Numbered from the stretch's first letter, positions 8,070 to 17,411 are shown. The stretch: 64,000 nucleotides of DNA from UBA1306 sp964396415 (GCA_964396415.1 CAYNFM010000001.1:62001-126000); one strand, 5' to 3'. The notes: generated by a model from the letters alone, not told the origin. Translations and numbers: made by a program.

Positions 8070-9053
8070 ATGGTAGGAATCGTCCATACGCCCGTCATGC
8101 TCGACGAGATATTGTCCTTTCTCGTCCCGCAGAGTGACCATGCGCTGATGCTCGATTGCACGCTGGGGGAGGGAGGCCATGCCGAGGCCTTCCTTGCGCG
8201 CTATCCAGGCATCAGCTGCCTTGGCATCGATGCGGACCCGGACATTCAGGCGAGGGCGCGGGAACGCCTTTCGCCATACGCCGGAAGGGTGATGTACCGC
8301 CAGGGATACTTCGACGATATCCTGGAAAGCTGGGATGGGCGAAGCCCAGATATCGTGCTTTTCGATCTCGGTATATCGATGTTCCATTTCGCCGAGTCGG
8401 GACGGGGCTTCGGCCATGGCAAGGACGAGAAGCTCGATATGAGGCTCTCGCCCGAGGCGCCGAGAAGCGCGGCGCGCCTGCTGGCCGAGGAGCCCGAGGA
8501 AGAGATCGCCCGCATCATCTACGTATATGGCGAGGAAAGGATGTCGCGGCGAATCGCGAAGGCGATAGTCCAGGAGAGGAGGAAGGGAGGCATCGAGACG
8601 ACCAGGGAGCTCGCCGAGCTCGTATGGAACGCGGTCCCACAGGCATATCGTCATGGTCGCCTCCATCCCGCCACGAGGACCTTCCAGGCTTTGCGCATCG
8701 CCGTCAACGATGAGCTCGGACGTGCCGAGCGCGGGATAAGGCGAGCGGTCGCCCTTCTCGCGTCCGGTGGCCTGATCGCGGTCCTCTCGTTTCACTCCCT
8801 TGAGGATCGCGTGGCCAAGAACGTCCTGCGCGAGTTCGCTGGACATCGATCGGCGAATGACGGCTTTCCCGGAAGCGCTAATCCTCCGATACCATTGAAT
8901 GAGAGGGTGGGCGGGCTTCCTGCGCTCGAGCTCGTCACCAAAAAGCCGCTTGCGCCTACGCCGGGGGAGATCGCGCGCAACCCGGCCTCGCGTAGCGCCA
9001 AGCTGCGCGTCGCGCGAAAGATGGGCGGCGGAACCGGGAGGACTGCGGCATGA
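8070..9053 (+). CDS. rsmH: 16S rRNA (cytosine-N4)-methyltransferase RsmH
   Basis: 327 residues. HTPVMLDEIL at the N-terminus, the SAM site DCTLGEGGHAEAF, and the hallmark ATRTFQALRIAVNDEL identify RsmH (MraW), which methylates C1402 of 16S rRNA. ATG 8070 keeps the conserved HTPVM motif. It follows mraZ by 15 bp and overlaps ftsL by 4 bp (ATGA), so it is in the same operon. C-terminal residues are rich in Arg/Gly. Confidence 0.96.
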   Translation: MVGIVHTPVMLDEILSFLVPQSDHALMLDCTLGEGGHAEAFLARYPGISCLGIDADPDIQARARERLSPYAGRVMYRQGYFDDILESWDGRSPDIVLFDLGISMFHFAESGRGFGHGKDEKLDMRLSPEAPRSAARLLAEEPEEEIARIIYVYGEERMSRRIAKAIVQERRKGGIETTRELAELVWNAVPQAYRHGRLHPATRTFQALRIAVNDELGRAERGIRRAVALLASGGLIAVLSFHSLEDRVAKNVLREFAGHRSANDGFPGSANPPIPLNERVGGLPALELVTKKPLAPTPGEIARNPASRSAKLRVARKMGGGTGRTAA

Positions 9054-9337
9054 AGTCTGGAACGCTATTCGCGATTATCTTATCGATTCCCATATTGCTT
9101 ATCGCGGTCGCGTGGCAGGCGGGACGTTTCGATACGCTCGCCGTGGAGGCAAGGCGCCTCGAAGCTTCGCAGGAGTCCTGGCTGCAGGAAAATCGAAAGC
9201 TCGAGGCAGGCATCCGCGTCTTGTCGAGCAGGGAGAGGGCCGCGGCTCTCGCCCGGAGCCTCGGACTGGAGATAGCCGGTCCGGAACGTCGCCTGCGCGT
9301 GGTATTGCCGGGCGCGGTAGAGGGATCGGGCAATTGA
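9050..9337 (+). CDS. ftsL: FtsL-like septum protein
   Basis: 95 residues: transmembrane helix at about 5-25, then a coiled coil (LAVEARRLEASQESWLQENR) and a short periplasmic tail. Size, topology and position between rsmH and murF are those of FtsL, which joins the FtsQ-L-B complex at the septum. Sequence similarity within the family is low, so the call rests on context and architecture. Start overlaps the rsmH stop as ATGA; the murF TTG start overlaps its own stop. Confidence 0.78.
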   Translation: MKSGTLFAIILSIPILLIAVAWQAGRFDTLAVEARRLEASQESWLQENRKLEAGIRVLSSRERAAALARSLGLEIAGPERRLRVVLPGAVEGSGN

Positions 9338-10740
9338 CAGATGCATCCGCGCCGTTATTCACGGCGATTGAAATCGCCGCGATAACCGGCGCTATCCTTG
9401 ACGGCGAGCCCAAGGCGCTCGTCGAATCGGTCGTGGTCGACTCCCGCAAGGCCGCTGCGCGCTCGCTTTTCGTCGCCCTGCCGGGAGGACGCGTCGACGG
9501 CCATTCATATATAAACGCGGCTATCGAGTCGGGCGCCTCTTGCGTCCTCGCGCGATCAGACCGGCGCGCCGAAGTCGAGGCCGCGAGTCTCGCTCTGGCC
9601 AGCCGAAAGGGAACGGCGCTCGCATTTGTTCCCGATAGCCTCGCGGCCCTGCAGTCCCTGGCTCGCGCCCACCGTCGCCGCTTCCCGAGGCTGCTTCGGA
9701 TCGGCGTGACCGGTTCGAGCGGAAAGAGCACTACTAAGGAATGCATCGCTTCGGTGCTGGGCCTCTCCCGCGCGATAATCTTCAATCACGGGAACATGAA
9801 CTCCGATATCGGCCTCCCTTTGTCCGTTTTTTCGATTATCGAGACGCATAAGGCGGGAATATTCGAGATGGGTATGAACAGGCCGGGTGAAATGGGGGAG
9901 TTGGCCTCTGTTCTCGAGCCCGATATCGCCCTGATAACCAATGTCGGGACCGCCCATATCGGTATTCTCGGCTCGCGTGACGTCATAGCCAAGGAAAAGA
10001 AGGAGATATTCTCCCGCTTCGATGGGCGCCAGGCGGGTTTCGTGTGGGAGGGAGACGACTATCGCGATTTCCTGAAATCCGGAGTCCCTGGCGACATGAC
10101 GGACTTCGGGCCCAAGAGCACGGTTGGAATGCGGATTCTCGGTGACCGAGGCCTCGAGGGATACGAACTTTCCTGGGATGGAATCGAGTTTGGATTCTCC
10201 CTACCGGGAAGCCACAATCTCCTGAACGCGATCGGCGCCGCTGCTACGGCTTCGCGCGCGGGGGCTTCCGCTTCTGACGTAGCGAGCGGACTTTCATCGG
10301 TGAGGCCGCTTTTCGGACGTTCCGAGATACTAAAAGGCGAGTTTACCATCGTGCGCGACTGTTACAATTCCAATCCCGACAGCGTCGAGGCGGCGATCGG
10401 GCTCTGCGACTCCGTCAAATGGAAGGGCCGTCGCGTCTATGTGCTGGGCTCGATGCTGGAGCTGGGGTCGGAGTCCGAGGCCGCGCATCGCGCGATGGGC
10501 GAAACCGCCGGACGATCCGAAGCAGAAGCCCTTTTCTTTTTCGGCGAAGAGACGCGACCCGCTTTCGATGCGGCTAGGCTTGCCGGGTTCCGAGGGCTCG
10601 CGGTCTTCGAGACCGATTTCGACAGGCTGCTAGCCGCGGTTCGCGGATATATCGCCCGAGGGGATCTCGTCCTTCTCAAGGCATCGCGGGGAATGGCGCT
10701 CGAACGGCTGGCCGAAGCGCTCTCTGGACGGGAGGCATAG
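9334..10740 (+). CDS. murF: UDP-MurNAc-tripeptide:D-Ala-D-Ala ligase MurF
   Basis: 468 residues. The ATP site GVTGSSGKSTTKE, then MGMNRPGEMGEL, TNVGTAHIG and DCYNSNPDS are Mur-ligase/MurF hallmarks. The enzyme adds D-Ala-D-Ala to the wall precursor in the cytoplasm. Start placed at TTG 9334: it overlaps the ftsL stop (TTGA) and has AGGGA 8 bp upstream. The frame stays open back to 8899 across ftsL, but that segment is a shadow. ftsI and murE, often found between ftsL and murF, are absent. Confidence 0.94.
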   Translation: MTDASAPLFTAIEIAAITGAILDGEPKALVESVVVDSRKAAARSLFVALPGGRVDGHSYINAAIESGASCVLARSDRRAEVEAASLALASRKGTALAFVPDSLAALQSLARAHRRRFPRLLRIGVTGSSGKSTTKECIASVLGLSRAIIFNHGNMNSDIGLPLSVFSIIETHKAGIFEMGMNRPGEMGELASVLEPDIALITNVGTAHIGILGSRDVIAKEKKEIFSRFDGRQAGFVWEGDDYRDFLKSGVPGDMTDFGPKSTVGMRILGDRGLEGYELSWDGIEFGFSLPGSHNLLNAIGAAATASRAGASASDVASGLSSVRPLFGRSEILKGEFTIVRDCYNSNPDSVEAAIGLCDSVKWKGRRVYVLGSMLELGSESEAAHRAMGETAGRSEAEALFFFGEETRPAFDAARLAGFRGLAVFETDFDRLLAAVRGYIARGDLVLLKASRGMALERLAEALSGREA

Positions 10741-10741
10741 G

Positions 10742-11824
10742 ATGTTCCTTGCGTTATTCCACGCTCTCGTGAAATACTTCTCGCCTCTCAACGTCTTCAA
10801 GTACCTTACCTTTCGCTCGGCCTACGCGGCCGTTACCGCCCTCCTCATAGCCTTTCTCTTCGGACCGGCCATAATCGCGAAGCTCCGACGCCTCAAGTTC
10901 GGGCAGTCGGTTAGGGCCGACGGACCCGAGACCCATCTCGCGAAGTCGGGGACGCCCACGATGGGCGGCATACTGATCATCGTAGCGGTTTCGGTGGGCG
11001 TGCTTTTATGGGCCGACCTTTCCAACGCCTACGTTTGGATCGCCCTTGGTTCCCTCTTAGGCTTCGGCGTCATCGGCTTCGTCGACGATTGGCTCAAGAT
11101 AAAGCGCCGCAATTCCGATGGCATCCCTGCATGGGTGAAGCTGCTTGCGCAGGCTGTCGTCGCGTCGGGCGCCGCCCTGCTCATTTACGATCCGACGAGC
11201 ATCACGACGACGATGCTGTACGTGCCCTTCTTCAAGGCTCCGGTCATGGACCTGGGCGTGGCCTGGATTCCGATCGCGATCATTTATGTCGTCTACTGGT
11301 CGAATGCCGTCAATATAGCCGACGGTCTCGACGGCCTCGCGACTGGCCTCACGATCATGGCCCTCATCGCGTTTTCCGTCCTTACCTACATTACCGGCAG
11401 GCCCGACTGGTCCGCCTATTTGAATATCCCCAACGTCAAGGGCGCGGGCGAGCTGACGGTCTTCAACCTTGCCCTTCTTGGGGCCTGCGTCGGCTTTCTC
11501 TGGTTCAACGCCCATCCGGCGGAGGTATTCATGGGGGACGTCGGGAGCCTCGCGCTCGGGGGAGTCCTGGGCGTGCTCTCCTTGATCGTGAAAAAGGAAC
11601 TCCTCCTCCTCCTCATCGGAGGTGTCTTCATGATGGAAATCCTCTCCGTCGTCCTCCAGGTCGGCTATTTTAAATTGAGCAAGGGCAATCGCCTTTTCAG
11701 AATGGCGCCTATTCATCATCATTTCGAACTCAAGGGCTGGAAGGAGACCAAGGTGGTAGCCCGCTTTTGGATACTCGGCGGGCTTTTCGCCATCCTTGCT
11801 CTCTCCACCTTGAAGATACAGTGA
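10742..11824 (+). CDS. mraY: Phospho-MurNAc-pentapeptide translocase MraY
   Basis: 360 residues and about ten transmembrane helices. Family motifs are present: DDWLKIKRRNSDG, NAVNIADGLDGLA, GDVGSLALGG and PIHHHFELKGW with the catalytic Asp and the His cluster. It makes lipid I at the inner membrane. It starts one base after the murF stop and is followed after 7 bp by ftsW. Length is normal. Confidence 0.97.
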   Translation: MFLALFHALVKYFSPLNVFKYLTFRSAYAAVTALLIAFLFGPAIIAKLRRLKFGQSVRADGPETHLAKSGTPTMGGILIIVAVSVGVLLWADLSNAYVWIALGSLLGFGVIGFVDDWLKIKRRNSDGIPAWVKLLAQAVVASGAALLIYDPTSITTTMLYVPFFKAPVMDLGVAWIPIAIIYVVYWSNAVNIADGLDGLATGLTIMALIAFSVLTYITGRPDWSAYLNIPNVKGAGELTVFNLALLGACVGFLWFNAHPAEVFMGDVGSLALGGVLGVLSLIVKKELLLLLIGGVFMMEILSVVLQVGYFKLSKGNRLFRMAPIHHHFELKGWKETKVVARFWILGGLFAILALSTLKIQ

Positions 11825-11831
11825 GGACGGG

Positions 11832-13019
11832 ATGAGATCGGGATTCGAGGCCGAACGTTCGAGCGTCGCGCGACAAGGAGACCGCAGCATTCTCGCCGCG
11901 GTTTTTCTCCTTGCCGGGATAGGCGTGGCCGCGCTATGGTCCGCTTCCTCGGAGTACGCGTTGTCGCTCGACAGGCACTCGAGCTTTTTCGCTTTCCGTC
12001 AAGCCCTCTTCCTCGTTCCCTCGGCCCTCGTATTCTGGGCTTGCGCCTCGGTCGATATCCACGCTCTCAGATCTAAGACCGGAGCCTTGACCCTGATCGC
12101 GCTCGGGCTCCTCCTGCTGCCTTTCATTCCCGGCCTCGGGGAGAACCGCAACGGCGCGACGAGATGGATAGACCTGCGCTTCACGACTTTCCAGCCGTCG
12201 GAAATATGGAAACCCGCCCTCGTCCTATACCTGGCCCATATACTCGACAAGAAGCGCGAGCGGATGCGCGAGAGCGCCGGCGTCCTGGTACCGCCCTTCC
12301 TCCTCGTCGCCTTCGGCTGCCTCCTCGTCTACGCGCAGAACGACTTTTCGACGGCGGTAATCTCTACGCTCACCGCGATGGCGGTTTTTTGGGTAGCGAG
12401 CTCGCCGGTCTCCTTTTTCTTCTGGCTGGGCGCAGCGGCGACTCCCCTGGCCGCGCTCTCCATCCTGACCTCCGACTTCAGGCTTCGCCGCATTCTCGCC
12501 TTCCTTTTCCCGACATATGAGCCGCATGGCCAGAGCTACCAGATCCTCGGCTCGATCAAGGCGATCCGCTCCGGGGGGCTCCTGGGGAAAGGTTTCGGTC
12601 TCGGTTCGCTGAAGCGAGGCTCCATACCCGAGGTACAGTCCGATTTCATTTTCGCCGCATGGACAGAGGAGACCGGCCTCGTAGGCGCGATGGCCGTTCT
12701 CGCGCTGTTCGGTTTCGTCTCTTGGCGCGCCTTCAGGATCGCCTTTTCGGAGACCGATTCCTATCGCTCCTATCTCGGGATGGGAATGGCCTTCCTCCTG
12801 AGCCTCGAGACCCTCGTCAACGCGGCCGTCGTCGCTGGAGCGGTGCCCGCGACGGGCATGGCCCTGCCCTTCTTCTCTGCCGGAGGCTCCTCGCTGATTT
12901 CCACGGCGATTTCTTGCGGCCTCCTCTTCAACCTGAGCTCGAGCCCGAGCTCGAACCCAGGAACGCCCGGCTCGGGCAACGCGTTCGAATCGTCTTCGAG
13001 GGAGGCCGTCGATGTCTGA
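11832..13019 (+). CDS. ftsW: SEDS glycosyltransferase FtsW
   Basis: 395 residues, about ten membrane segments. Signatures include NGATRWIDLRF-FQPSEIWK and, near the C-terminus, PATGMALPFFSAGGSS. SEDS proteins polymerise lipid II during septation, with a class B PBP partner that is not in this window. The C-terminal tail is a low-complexity Ser/Pro/Gly stretch. SD GAGGACGGG precedes ATG 11832. The last 8 bp overlap ftsQ. RodA is the alternative, but the dcw position favours FtsW. Confidence 0.92.
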   Translation: MRSGFEAERSSVARQGDRSILAAVFLLAGIGVAALWSASSEYALSLDRHSSFFAFRQALFLVPSALVFWACASVDIHALRSKTGALTLIALGLLLLPFIPGLGENRNGATRWIDLRFTTFQPSEIWKPALVLYLAHILDKKRERMRESAGVLVPPFLLVAFGCLLVYAQNDFSTAVISTLTAMAVFWVASSPVSFFFWLGAAATPLAALSILTSDFRLRRILAFLFPTYEPHGQSYQILGSIKAIRSGGLLGKGFGLGSLKRGSIPEVQSDFIFAAWTEETGLVGAMAVLALFGFVSWRAFRIAFSETDSYRSYLGMGMAFLLSLETLVNAAVVAGAVPATGMALPFFSAGGSSLISTAISCGLLFNLSSSPSSNPGTPGSGNAFESSSREAVDV

Positions 13020-13887
13020 TTACGCGGCCAGGCCCGTCGGCAACGTACGGCCTCCGCGGGGTCGAGGCGCCGGCCGCGGGAAATTCGAAGGGGCATCGAA
13101 AACTCAAGAGCGCATTCTCTCCATATCCCTTGCCGTCGTCGCTTCGCTCGCCCTCGTCGCGATCGGCCTCCTGGTCCTTCCTCCCCTCCTTCGCATAACG
13201 CGTTACGAGATCTCGGGAAACGCCACGATGACGCGCGGGGAAGTGCTCTCCTCGGCACTGATACACGATCGCGAGTACTTCTTTTCTCTCGACGTCGCGC
13301 GGGTCGAGTCCGCTTTGGAAACCGACCCCCGCGTCGAATCGGCAAAGGCGTGGAAGCTCTTCCCGAACGGACTGGAAATGGTCGTGAGAGAGCGGAGGGC
13401 GGTCGCCGAGGCCGTCGTATCGCTCGAGGGACGGCCCGCGGTCGTGAGCATCGACGCCGAAGGCGTCGCCTTCGCCCGTGCCGGGCAGGAAGCGGCCTCG
13501 TCGGTTCCCGTGCTCTCGGGTATCCGATTCGAGGGTTTCCGCCTGGGGACGCGGCTCCCCCCGGCCTTCGCCGAGCTTCTGGCATCTCTTGGAGAGATTC
13601 AGGCGAGCGAGCCCGCGCTCCTCGCGGCGATCTCGGAGATTCGAGTGGTCACGGCCGCGCCGCCCGGCGGGGCGACGTATGGCCCGGCCATCGCCGAGCT
13701 TGTCATCTATCCCCTGAATCAACATATTCCGGTACGGGCGAGCGCGTCTCTCGATGCATCCTCGCTGCGCTCGATCATTCTCGTCCTCGACGTCCTCGGG
13801 ACGCGGGGAATCGCCGCATCGGTCCAGGAGATCGATTTTCGGACCGGAACGGTAGTGTTCCGCAGCAAGGAGGGACAGTCTGGCTGA
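13012..13887 (+). CDS. ftsQ: FtsQ-type POTRA division protein
   Basis: 291 residues: an Arg/Gly-rich cytoplasmic N-terminus (about 35), one transmembrane helix (about 38-60), then a POTRA-like start ITRYEISGNATMTRGEVL and the FtsQ-like piece LFPNGLEMVVRERRAVA. Position between ftsW and ftsA agrees. It bridges FtsL/FtsB with the cytoplasmic division ring. The 3' end supplies the AGGAGG ribosome-binding site for ftsA. Confidence 0.88.
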   Translation: MSDYAARPVGNVRPPRGRGAGRGKFEGASKTQERILSISLAVVASLALVAIGLLVLPPLLRITRYEISGNATMTRGEVLSSALIHDREYFFSLDVARVESALETDPRVESAKAWKLFPNGLEMVVRERRAVAEAVVSLEGRPAVVSIDAEGVAFARAGQEAASSVPVLSGIRFEGFRLGTRLPPAFAELLASLGEIQASEPALLAAISEIRVVTAAPPGGATYGPAIAELVIYPLNQHIPVRASASLDASSLRSIILVLDVLGTRGIAASVQEIDFRTGTVVFRSKEGQSG

Positions 13888-15139
13888 CAACCTAATAGTC
13901 GGTCTCGATGTCGGCACAACGAATTCTCGTGCCGTCGTCGGGGAATACAACGAGAACGGAGTCCTCGAGATCATCGGCGTGGGCGTGGCTCCCTCTTCCG
14001 GGCTCCGTCGCGGCGTAGTCGTCAATATCGAGTCCACCCTCGCATCGGTGGCGGCCGCGGTCGAGGCGGCGGAGCTCATGTCCGGTCGGGAGGTTAGGGA
14101 CGTTTATTGCGGCGCGGCGGGCGCGAGCGTCGAGGGCATAAACTCGCGAGGCGTCGTCGCGGTGACGGGCAGGGGACGAGAGATCACTCACGAGGACGTA
14201 GACAGGGTCATCGAGGCGGCCAGGGCGGTGGTGATACCCATGGATCGCGAGGTTCTCCACGTCATCCCTCAATCCTTCATCGTGGATGACCAGAAGGGAA
14301 TCCGCAATCCCCTCGACATGATCGGCGTTCGCCTCGAGGCCGAGGTGCATATCATCACCGGAGCGGTCACGACGGCGCAGAATCTCGTGAAATGCGTGAA
14401 CCGCGCGGGCTTCAAGGTGAATAAGCTCATGTTGCAGAGCCTGGCCGCCGCGCGCGCGGTGCTCAGCTCCGACGAGAAAGAGCTAGGCTGCCTTCTCGTG
14501 GACCTGGGGGGGGGCACGACCGATGTCCTCGTCTATTCCGAGGGCGCGCCCTATTTCTCGAGCGTGATCGCCGTCGGGGGGACCCAGGTCACGAACGACC
14601 TCTCGATCATGCTGAGCATCCCCGCGGAAGCCGCCGAGCGCCTGAAATGCGAGTCGGCCTCTGCCTGGCTGGAGTCCGTCGAGCCCGACGAGACTGTGAT
14701 CGTGCCCGGCATCGGGGGGAGGTCTCCGGCGGAGACCCCGAGGCGTCGTCTTTGCTCGATCGTCCAGCCTCGCATGGAGGAAATTTTCGTCATGGTCCGT
14801 GAACGAGTGGAAAAAATGGGCCACTGGAAACACATCAAAGGAGGCGTCGTGCTGACCGGGGGCGGAGCCCTCATGCAGGGCACCGCCGAGCTGGCGCAGG
14901 ACATCTTCCAGATGCCCGTAAGAGTCGGCAACCCGATCACCCTCGGCGGTCTGGTGGAGGAATACCGTAGTCCGCTCTATGCCACTGCGGTTGGCTTGGT
15001 CCTGATGGGGGCCGAGGACTCGCAACCGCAGGAGTCCAGGGGCCAGAGACCCATGGAACGGCAATCTAAGAACAGGGGGCCGGAGGGAAGCGGCATGCTT
15101 TCGCGTTTCGCCGAATGGATTAGGAAGGGATTTTTCTGA
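13880..15139 (+). CDS. ftsA: Cell division actin-like protein FtsA, apparent CTG start
   Basis: 419 residues if translation begins at CTG 13880. The actin-fold phosphate-1 loop GLDVGTTNSRAVVGEY follows at once, then the 1C domain, VDLGGGTTDVLVY and VVLTGGGALMQG. The first ATG/GTG/TTG in frame (GTG 13979) would delete the phosphate loop, so the start must be upstream. CTG 13880 is the best candidate: AGGAGG lies 6 bp before it. ATA 13895 is a poorer choice. FtsA tethers FtsZ to the membrane; the C-terminus ends in an amphipathic piece (MLSRFAEWIRKGFF) fitting that role. Confidence 0.92.
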   Translation: MADNLIVGLDVGTTNSRAVVGEYNENGVLEIIGVGVAPSSGLRRGVVVNIESTLASVAAAVEAAELMSGREVRDVYCGAAGASVEGINSRGVVAVTGRGREITHEDVDRVIEAARAVVIPMDREVLHVIPQSFIVDDQKGIRNPLDMIGVRLEAEVHIITGAVTTAQNLVKCVNRAGFKVNKLMLQSLAAARAVLSSDEKELGCLLVDLGGGTTDVLVYSEGAPYFSSVIAVGGTQVTNDLSIMLSIPAEAAERLKCESASAWLESVEPDETVIVPGIGGRSPAETPRRRLCSIVQPRMEEIFVMVRERVEKMGHWKHIKGGVVLTGGGALMQGTAELAQDIFQMPVRVGNPITLGGLVEEYRSPLYATAVGLVLMGAEDSQPQESRGQRPMERQSKNRGPEGSGMLSRFAEWIRKGFF

Positions 15140-15140
15140 T

Positions 15141-15159
15141 TCCCGGCGGGGGGCCGGGA
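15141..15159 (+). other. Hairpin between ftsA and ftsZ
   Basis: TCCCGGC and GCCGGGA form a perfect 7-bp stem with a five-G loop. No U-run follows, so it is not a plain terminator; it could be an mRNA processing or stability element that sets the ftsA:ftsZ ratio. Confidence 0.6.
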
Positions 15160-15191
15160 TGAAGCGCTAATGCAAAAGGTTGGGAGGGGAT

Positions 15192-16382
15192 ATGAACATC
15201 GAGATAGTAGAGGATAATGGCATAGCTCCGACGGTCATAAAAGTGATCGGCGCAGGCGGCGGCGGATCGAACGCCGTCAACCGGATGATCGCTGTAGGTC
15301 TTAGGAACGTCCAGTTCGTAGTAGCCAACACGGATGTCCAGGCCCTGAGCCTCTCGCGCGCCGAGACGCGCATCGGGCTCGGCGCGAAGGTGACGCACGG
15401 CCTGGGCGCCGGCGGTAAACCCGAGATCGGCGAGAAGGCGGCTCTCGAGGATAGGGAGACGATTGCCCAAGCCTTGCGCGGGGCAGATATGGTCTTCGTG
15501 ACCGCAGGGATGGGAGGAGGGACGGGAACGGGCTCCGCTCCGATCATCGCCCAGATCGCAAGGGACTTGGGAGCGCTTACCGTGGCCGTCGTCACGAGAC
15601 CCTTCGATTTCGAGGGTAGGGCCAAGGCTCGCCTGGCCGAGGAAGGCATCGAGAAGCTGCGCCAGGCGGTAGATACCCTCATAGTCATCCCCAACCAGCA
15701 TCTCCTCAAGGTAGTAGAGCGGCGAACTCCCATCAAGCAAGCCTTCTCCCTCGCCGACGACGTGCTTAGACAGGGAGTACAGGCGATATCGGATTTGATA
15801 ACGCTGCCCGGCGAGATAAACATAGATTTTGCCGATGTCCGCACGGTAATGCAGGGCCAGGGCGATGCGATCATGGGTATCGGCGCGGCGACGGGCGACA
15901 ATCGTGCCGTGGAAGCCGCTAGCAAGTCGATCAACAATCCCCTGCTCGAGGATGCGAGGATCGATGGGGCGAGGAACCTCCTCATCAACGTGACAGGGGG
16001 CGAGGACTTCTCGCTTTCCGAATTCGAGGAGATCCTCAACCTCATCACCAAGAGCGCGGACCGCGAGTATTTTCAGAAGCCCGGGCTCATCATAGATCCA
16101 AGCCTCGGAGACGAGGTCCGAGTCACCGTCATAGCGACGGGTTTCGATCGGAGCGCCCGGTCCGAGCAGGCTTCCTCGGAGCCGGAAGCCCGTCACGAAG
16201 CCGTCCAGGCAAAGCGCGGGTTCGAGGATTATCTTTCGACGGACGAGTGGAAGCGGATTACCGAAATGCCGGCGGCCCCGCGGGGCAAGCAGTATCTCCT
16301 GGGACGCAACGATGAAGAGGAGCTGGACATTCCGACAGTGCTGCGCGAATCCAGGTTCGCCGGCGAGAAGAGCGAGGCCTGA
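15192..16382 (+). CDS. ftsZ: Tubulin-like division GTPase FtsZ
   Basis: 396 residues. GAGGGGSNAVNRMI opens the fold; GMGGGTGTGSAP is the tubulin signature loop; the T7 loop region follows. The C-terminal tail LDIPTVLRESR is a recognisable FtsZ conserved C-terminal peptide, the docking site for FtsA. ATG 15192 is preferred to the TTG at 15180 because GGGAGGGG lies between them. A hairpin separates it from ftsA. Confidence 0.97.
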   Translation: MNIEIVEDNGIAPTVIKVIGAGGGGSNAVNRMIAVGLRNVQFVVANTDVQALSLSRAETRIGLGAKVTHGLGAGGKPEIGEKAALEDRETIAQALRGADMVFVTAGMGGGTGTGSAPIIAQIARDLGALTVAVVTRPFDFEGRAKARLAEEGIEKLRQAVDTLIVIPNQHLLKVVERRTPIKQAFSLADDVLRQGVQAISDLITLPGEINIDFADVRTVMQGQGDAIMGIGAATGDNRAVEAASKSINNPLLEDARIDGARNLLINVTGGEDFSLSEFEEILNLITKSADREYFQKPGLIIDPSLGDEVRVTVIATGFDRSARSEQASSEPEARHEAVQAKRGFEDYLSTDEWKRITEMPAAPRGKQYLLGRNDEEELDIPTVLRESRFAGEKSEA

Positions 16383-16384
16383 GT

Positions 16385-17365
16385 TTGAGCGAGCTCTCGA
16401 CGCGCTATCGGGCCTACCTGATAGCGGCCCGCAAGCGCTCTCCACTCACCGCCGAGGTCTACCTGCGGGAGGCCGCTACCCTCGGGCGTTTCTTGGTGGC
16501 CGCCGGATCCGGCTTGGAGACGGCGACGAGCGCGGAGCTCCTCGGCTATCTCGTATGGCGCCAGTCCGGAGCCGCCGCGGATTCGAGCGCGGCGGCGGCG
16601 GCCGGCGATACGGAAGGCGCTGAGCGGCCGGACCGAGGGGCCCGCGGAACCCCGAAGTCCGTTCCGCCTCGCGAGGCTCTCTCGCGAAAGACCATGGCCC
16701 GAGTCGTCTCCAGTCTCCATACCTTCTTCAAGTTCATGCGTCTCGAACGTTTGCGCGATGACGATCCGAGCGAACTGATAGAAACGCCCAAGCAGGAACG
16801 AGCGCTTCCCTCGGTTCTCGCGCCGGAGGAAGTCGACCGCTTCCTCGCGTCGATCGATCCGACGACGGCCCGCGGACTCCGCGATAGGGCTCTATTCGAG
16901 CTGATCTACTCCTGCGGGCTGCGCATATCCGAGGCGGCCGACCTCAGCTTCGACCGTCTCTACCTGAGAGAGCGCGCGATCCGCGTCATCGGCAAAGGCC
17001 GAAAAGAAAGGATCGTGCCATTCGGAAAGGATGCCGCGCTGTGGCTCGCCCGCTATCTGGAGGACGGCAGGCCTGCCCTCGCCAAGGGACGGAGCGATCG
17101 CGTCTTCCTGAACCAGGCGGGAAAGGGTATTTCCCGCAAAGGTATATGGAAGCGCTTCGACGGCCTGCGCGAGGCGTCCGGCCTCGAGGCGAAAGTCCAT
17201 ACCTTCAGGCACAGCTTCGCTACGCACCTGCTTGCCGGAGGCGCCGATCTTCGAACCGTCCAAGAGCTCCTGGGGCATTCGGATATTTCTACGACGCAGA
17301 TCTATACGCATATCGATCCAGAGAGTCTTCAGGATTACCATCGCGATTTCTTTCCTCGAAAATGA
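16385..17365 (+). CDS. xerD: XerC/D-type tyrosine recombinase (copy 1)
   Basis: 326 residues. The catalytic set is complete: Arg in CGLRISEA, Lys in GKGRKERIVP, HTFRHSFATHLL, the second His in LLGHSDISTT, and Tyr in QIYTHI. TTG 16385 lies 2 bp after ftsZ, with GAGG 7 bp upstream. An Ala/Gly/Arg-rich insert (about residues 58-100) within the SAM-like N-domain lengthens it by about 30 residues. It probably resolves chromosome dimers with the second Xer at 20758. Which copy is XerC and which XerD is a guess. Confidence 0.85.
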   Translation: MSELSTRYRAYLIAARKRSPLTAEVYLREAATLGRFLVAAGSGLETATSAELLGYLVWRQSGAAADSSAAAAAGDTEGAERPDRGARGTPKSVPPREALSRKTMARVVSSLHTFFKFMRLERLRDDDPSELIETPKQERALPSVLAPEEVDRFLASIDPTTARGLRDRALFELIYSCGLRISEAADLSFDRLYLRERAIRVIGKGRKERIVPFGKDAALWLARYLEDGRPALAKGRSDRVFLNQAGKGISRKGIWKRFDGLREASGLEAKVHTFRHSFATHLLAGGADLRTVQELLGHSDISTTQIYTHIDPESLQDYHRDFFPRK

Positions 17366-17411
17366 ACGAAGCGGAGCGATTCATCCATCGCGTTGGAAGG
17401 AAGGAGGGACA

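Noticed and set aside
8899..9333. Upstream extension of the murF frame through ftsL
   Set aside because: Arg/Gly-rich shadow of rsmH and ftsL; TTG 9334 with AGGGA gives a normal MurF.
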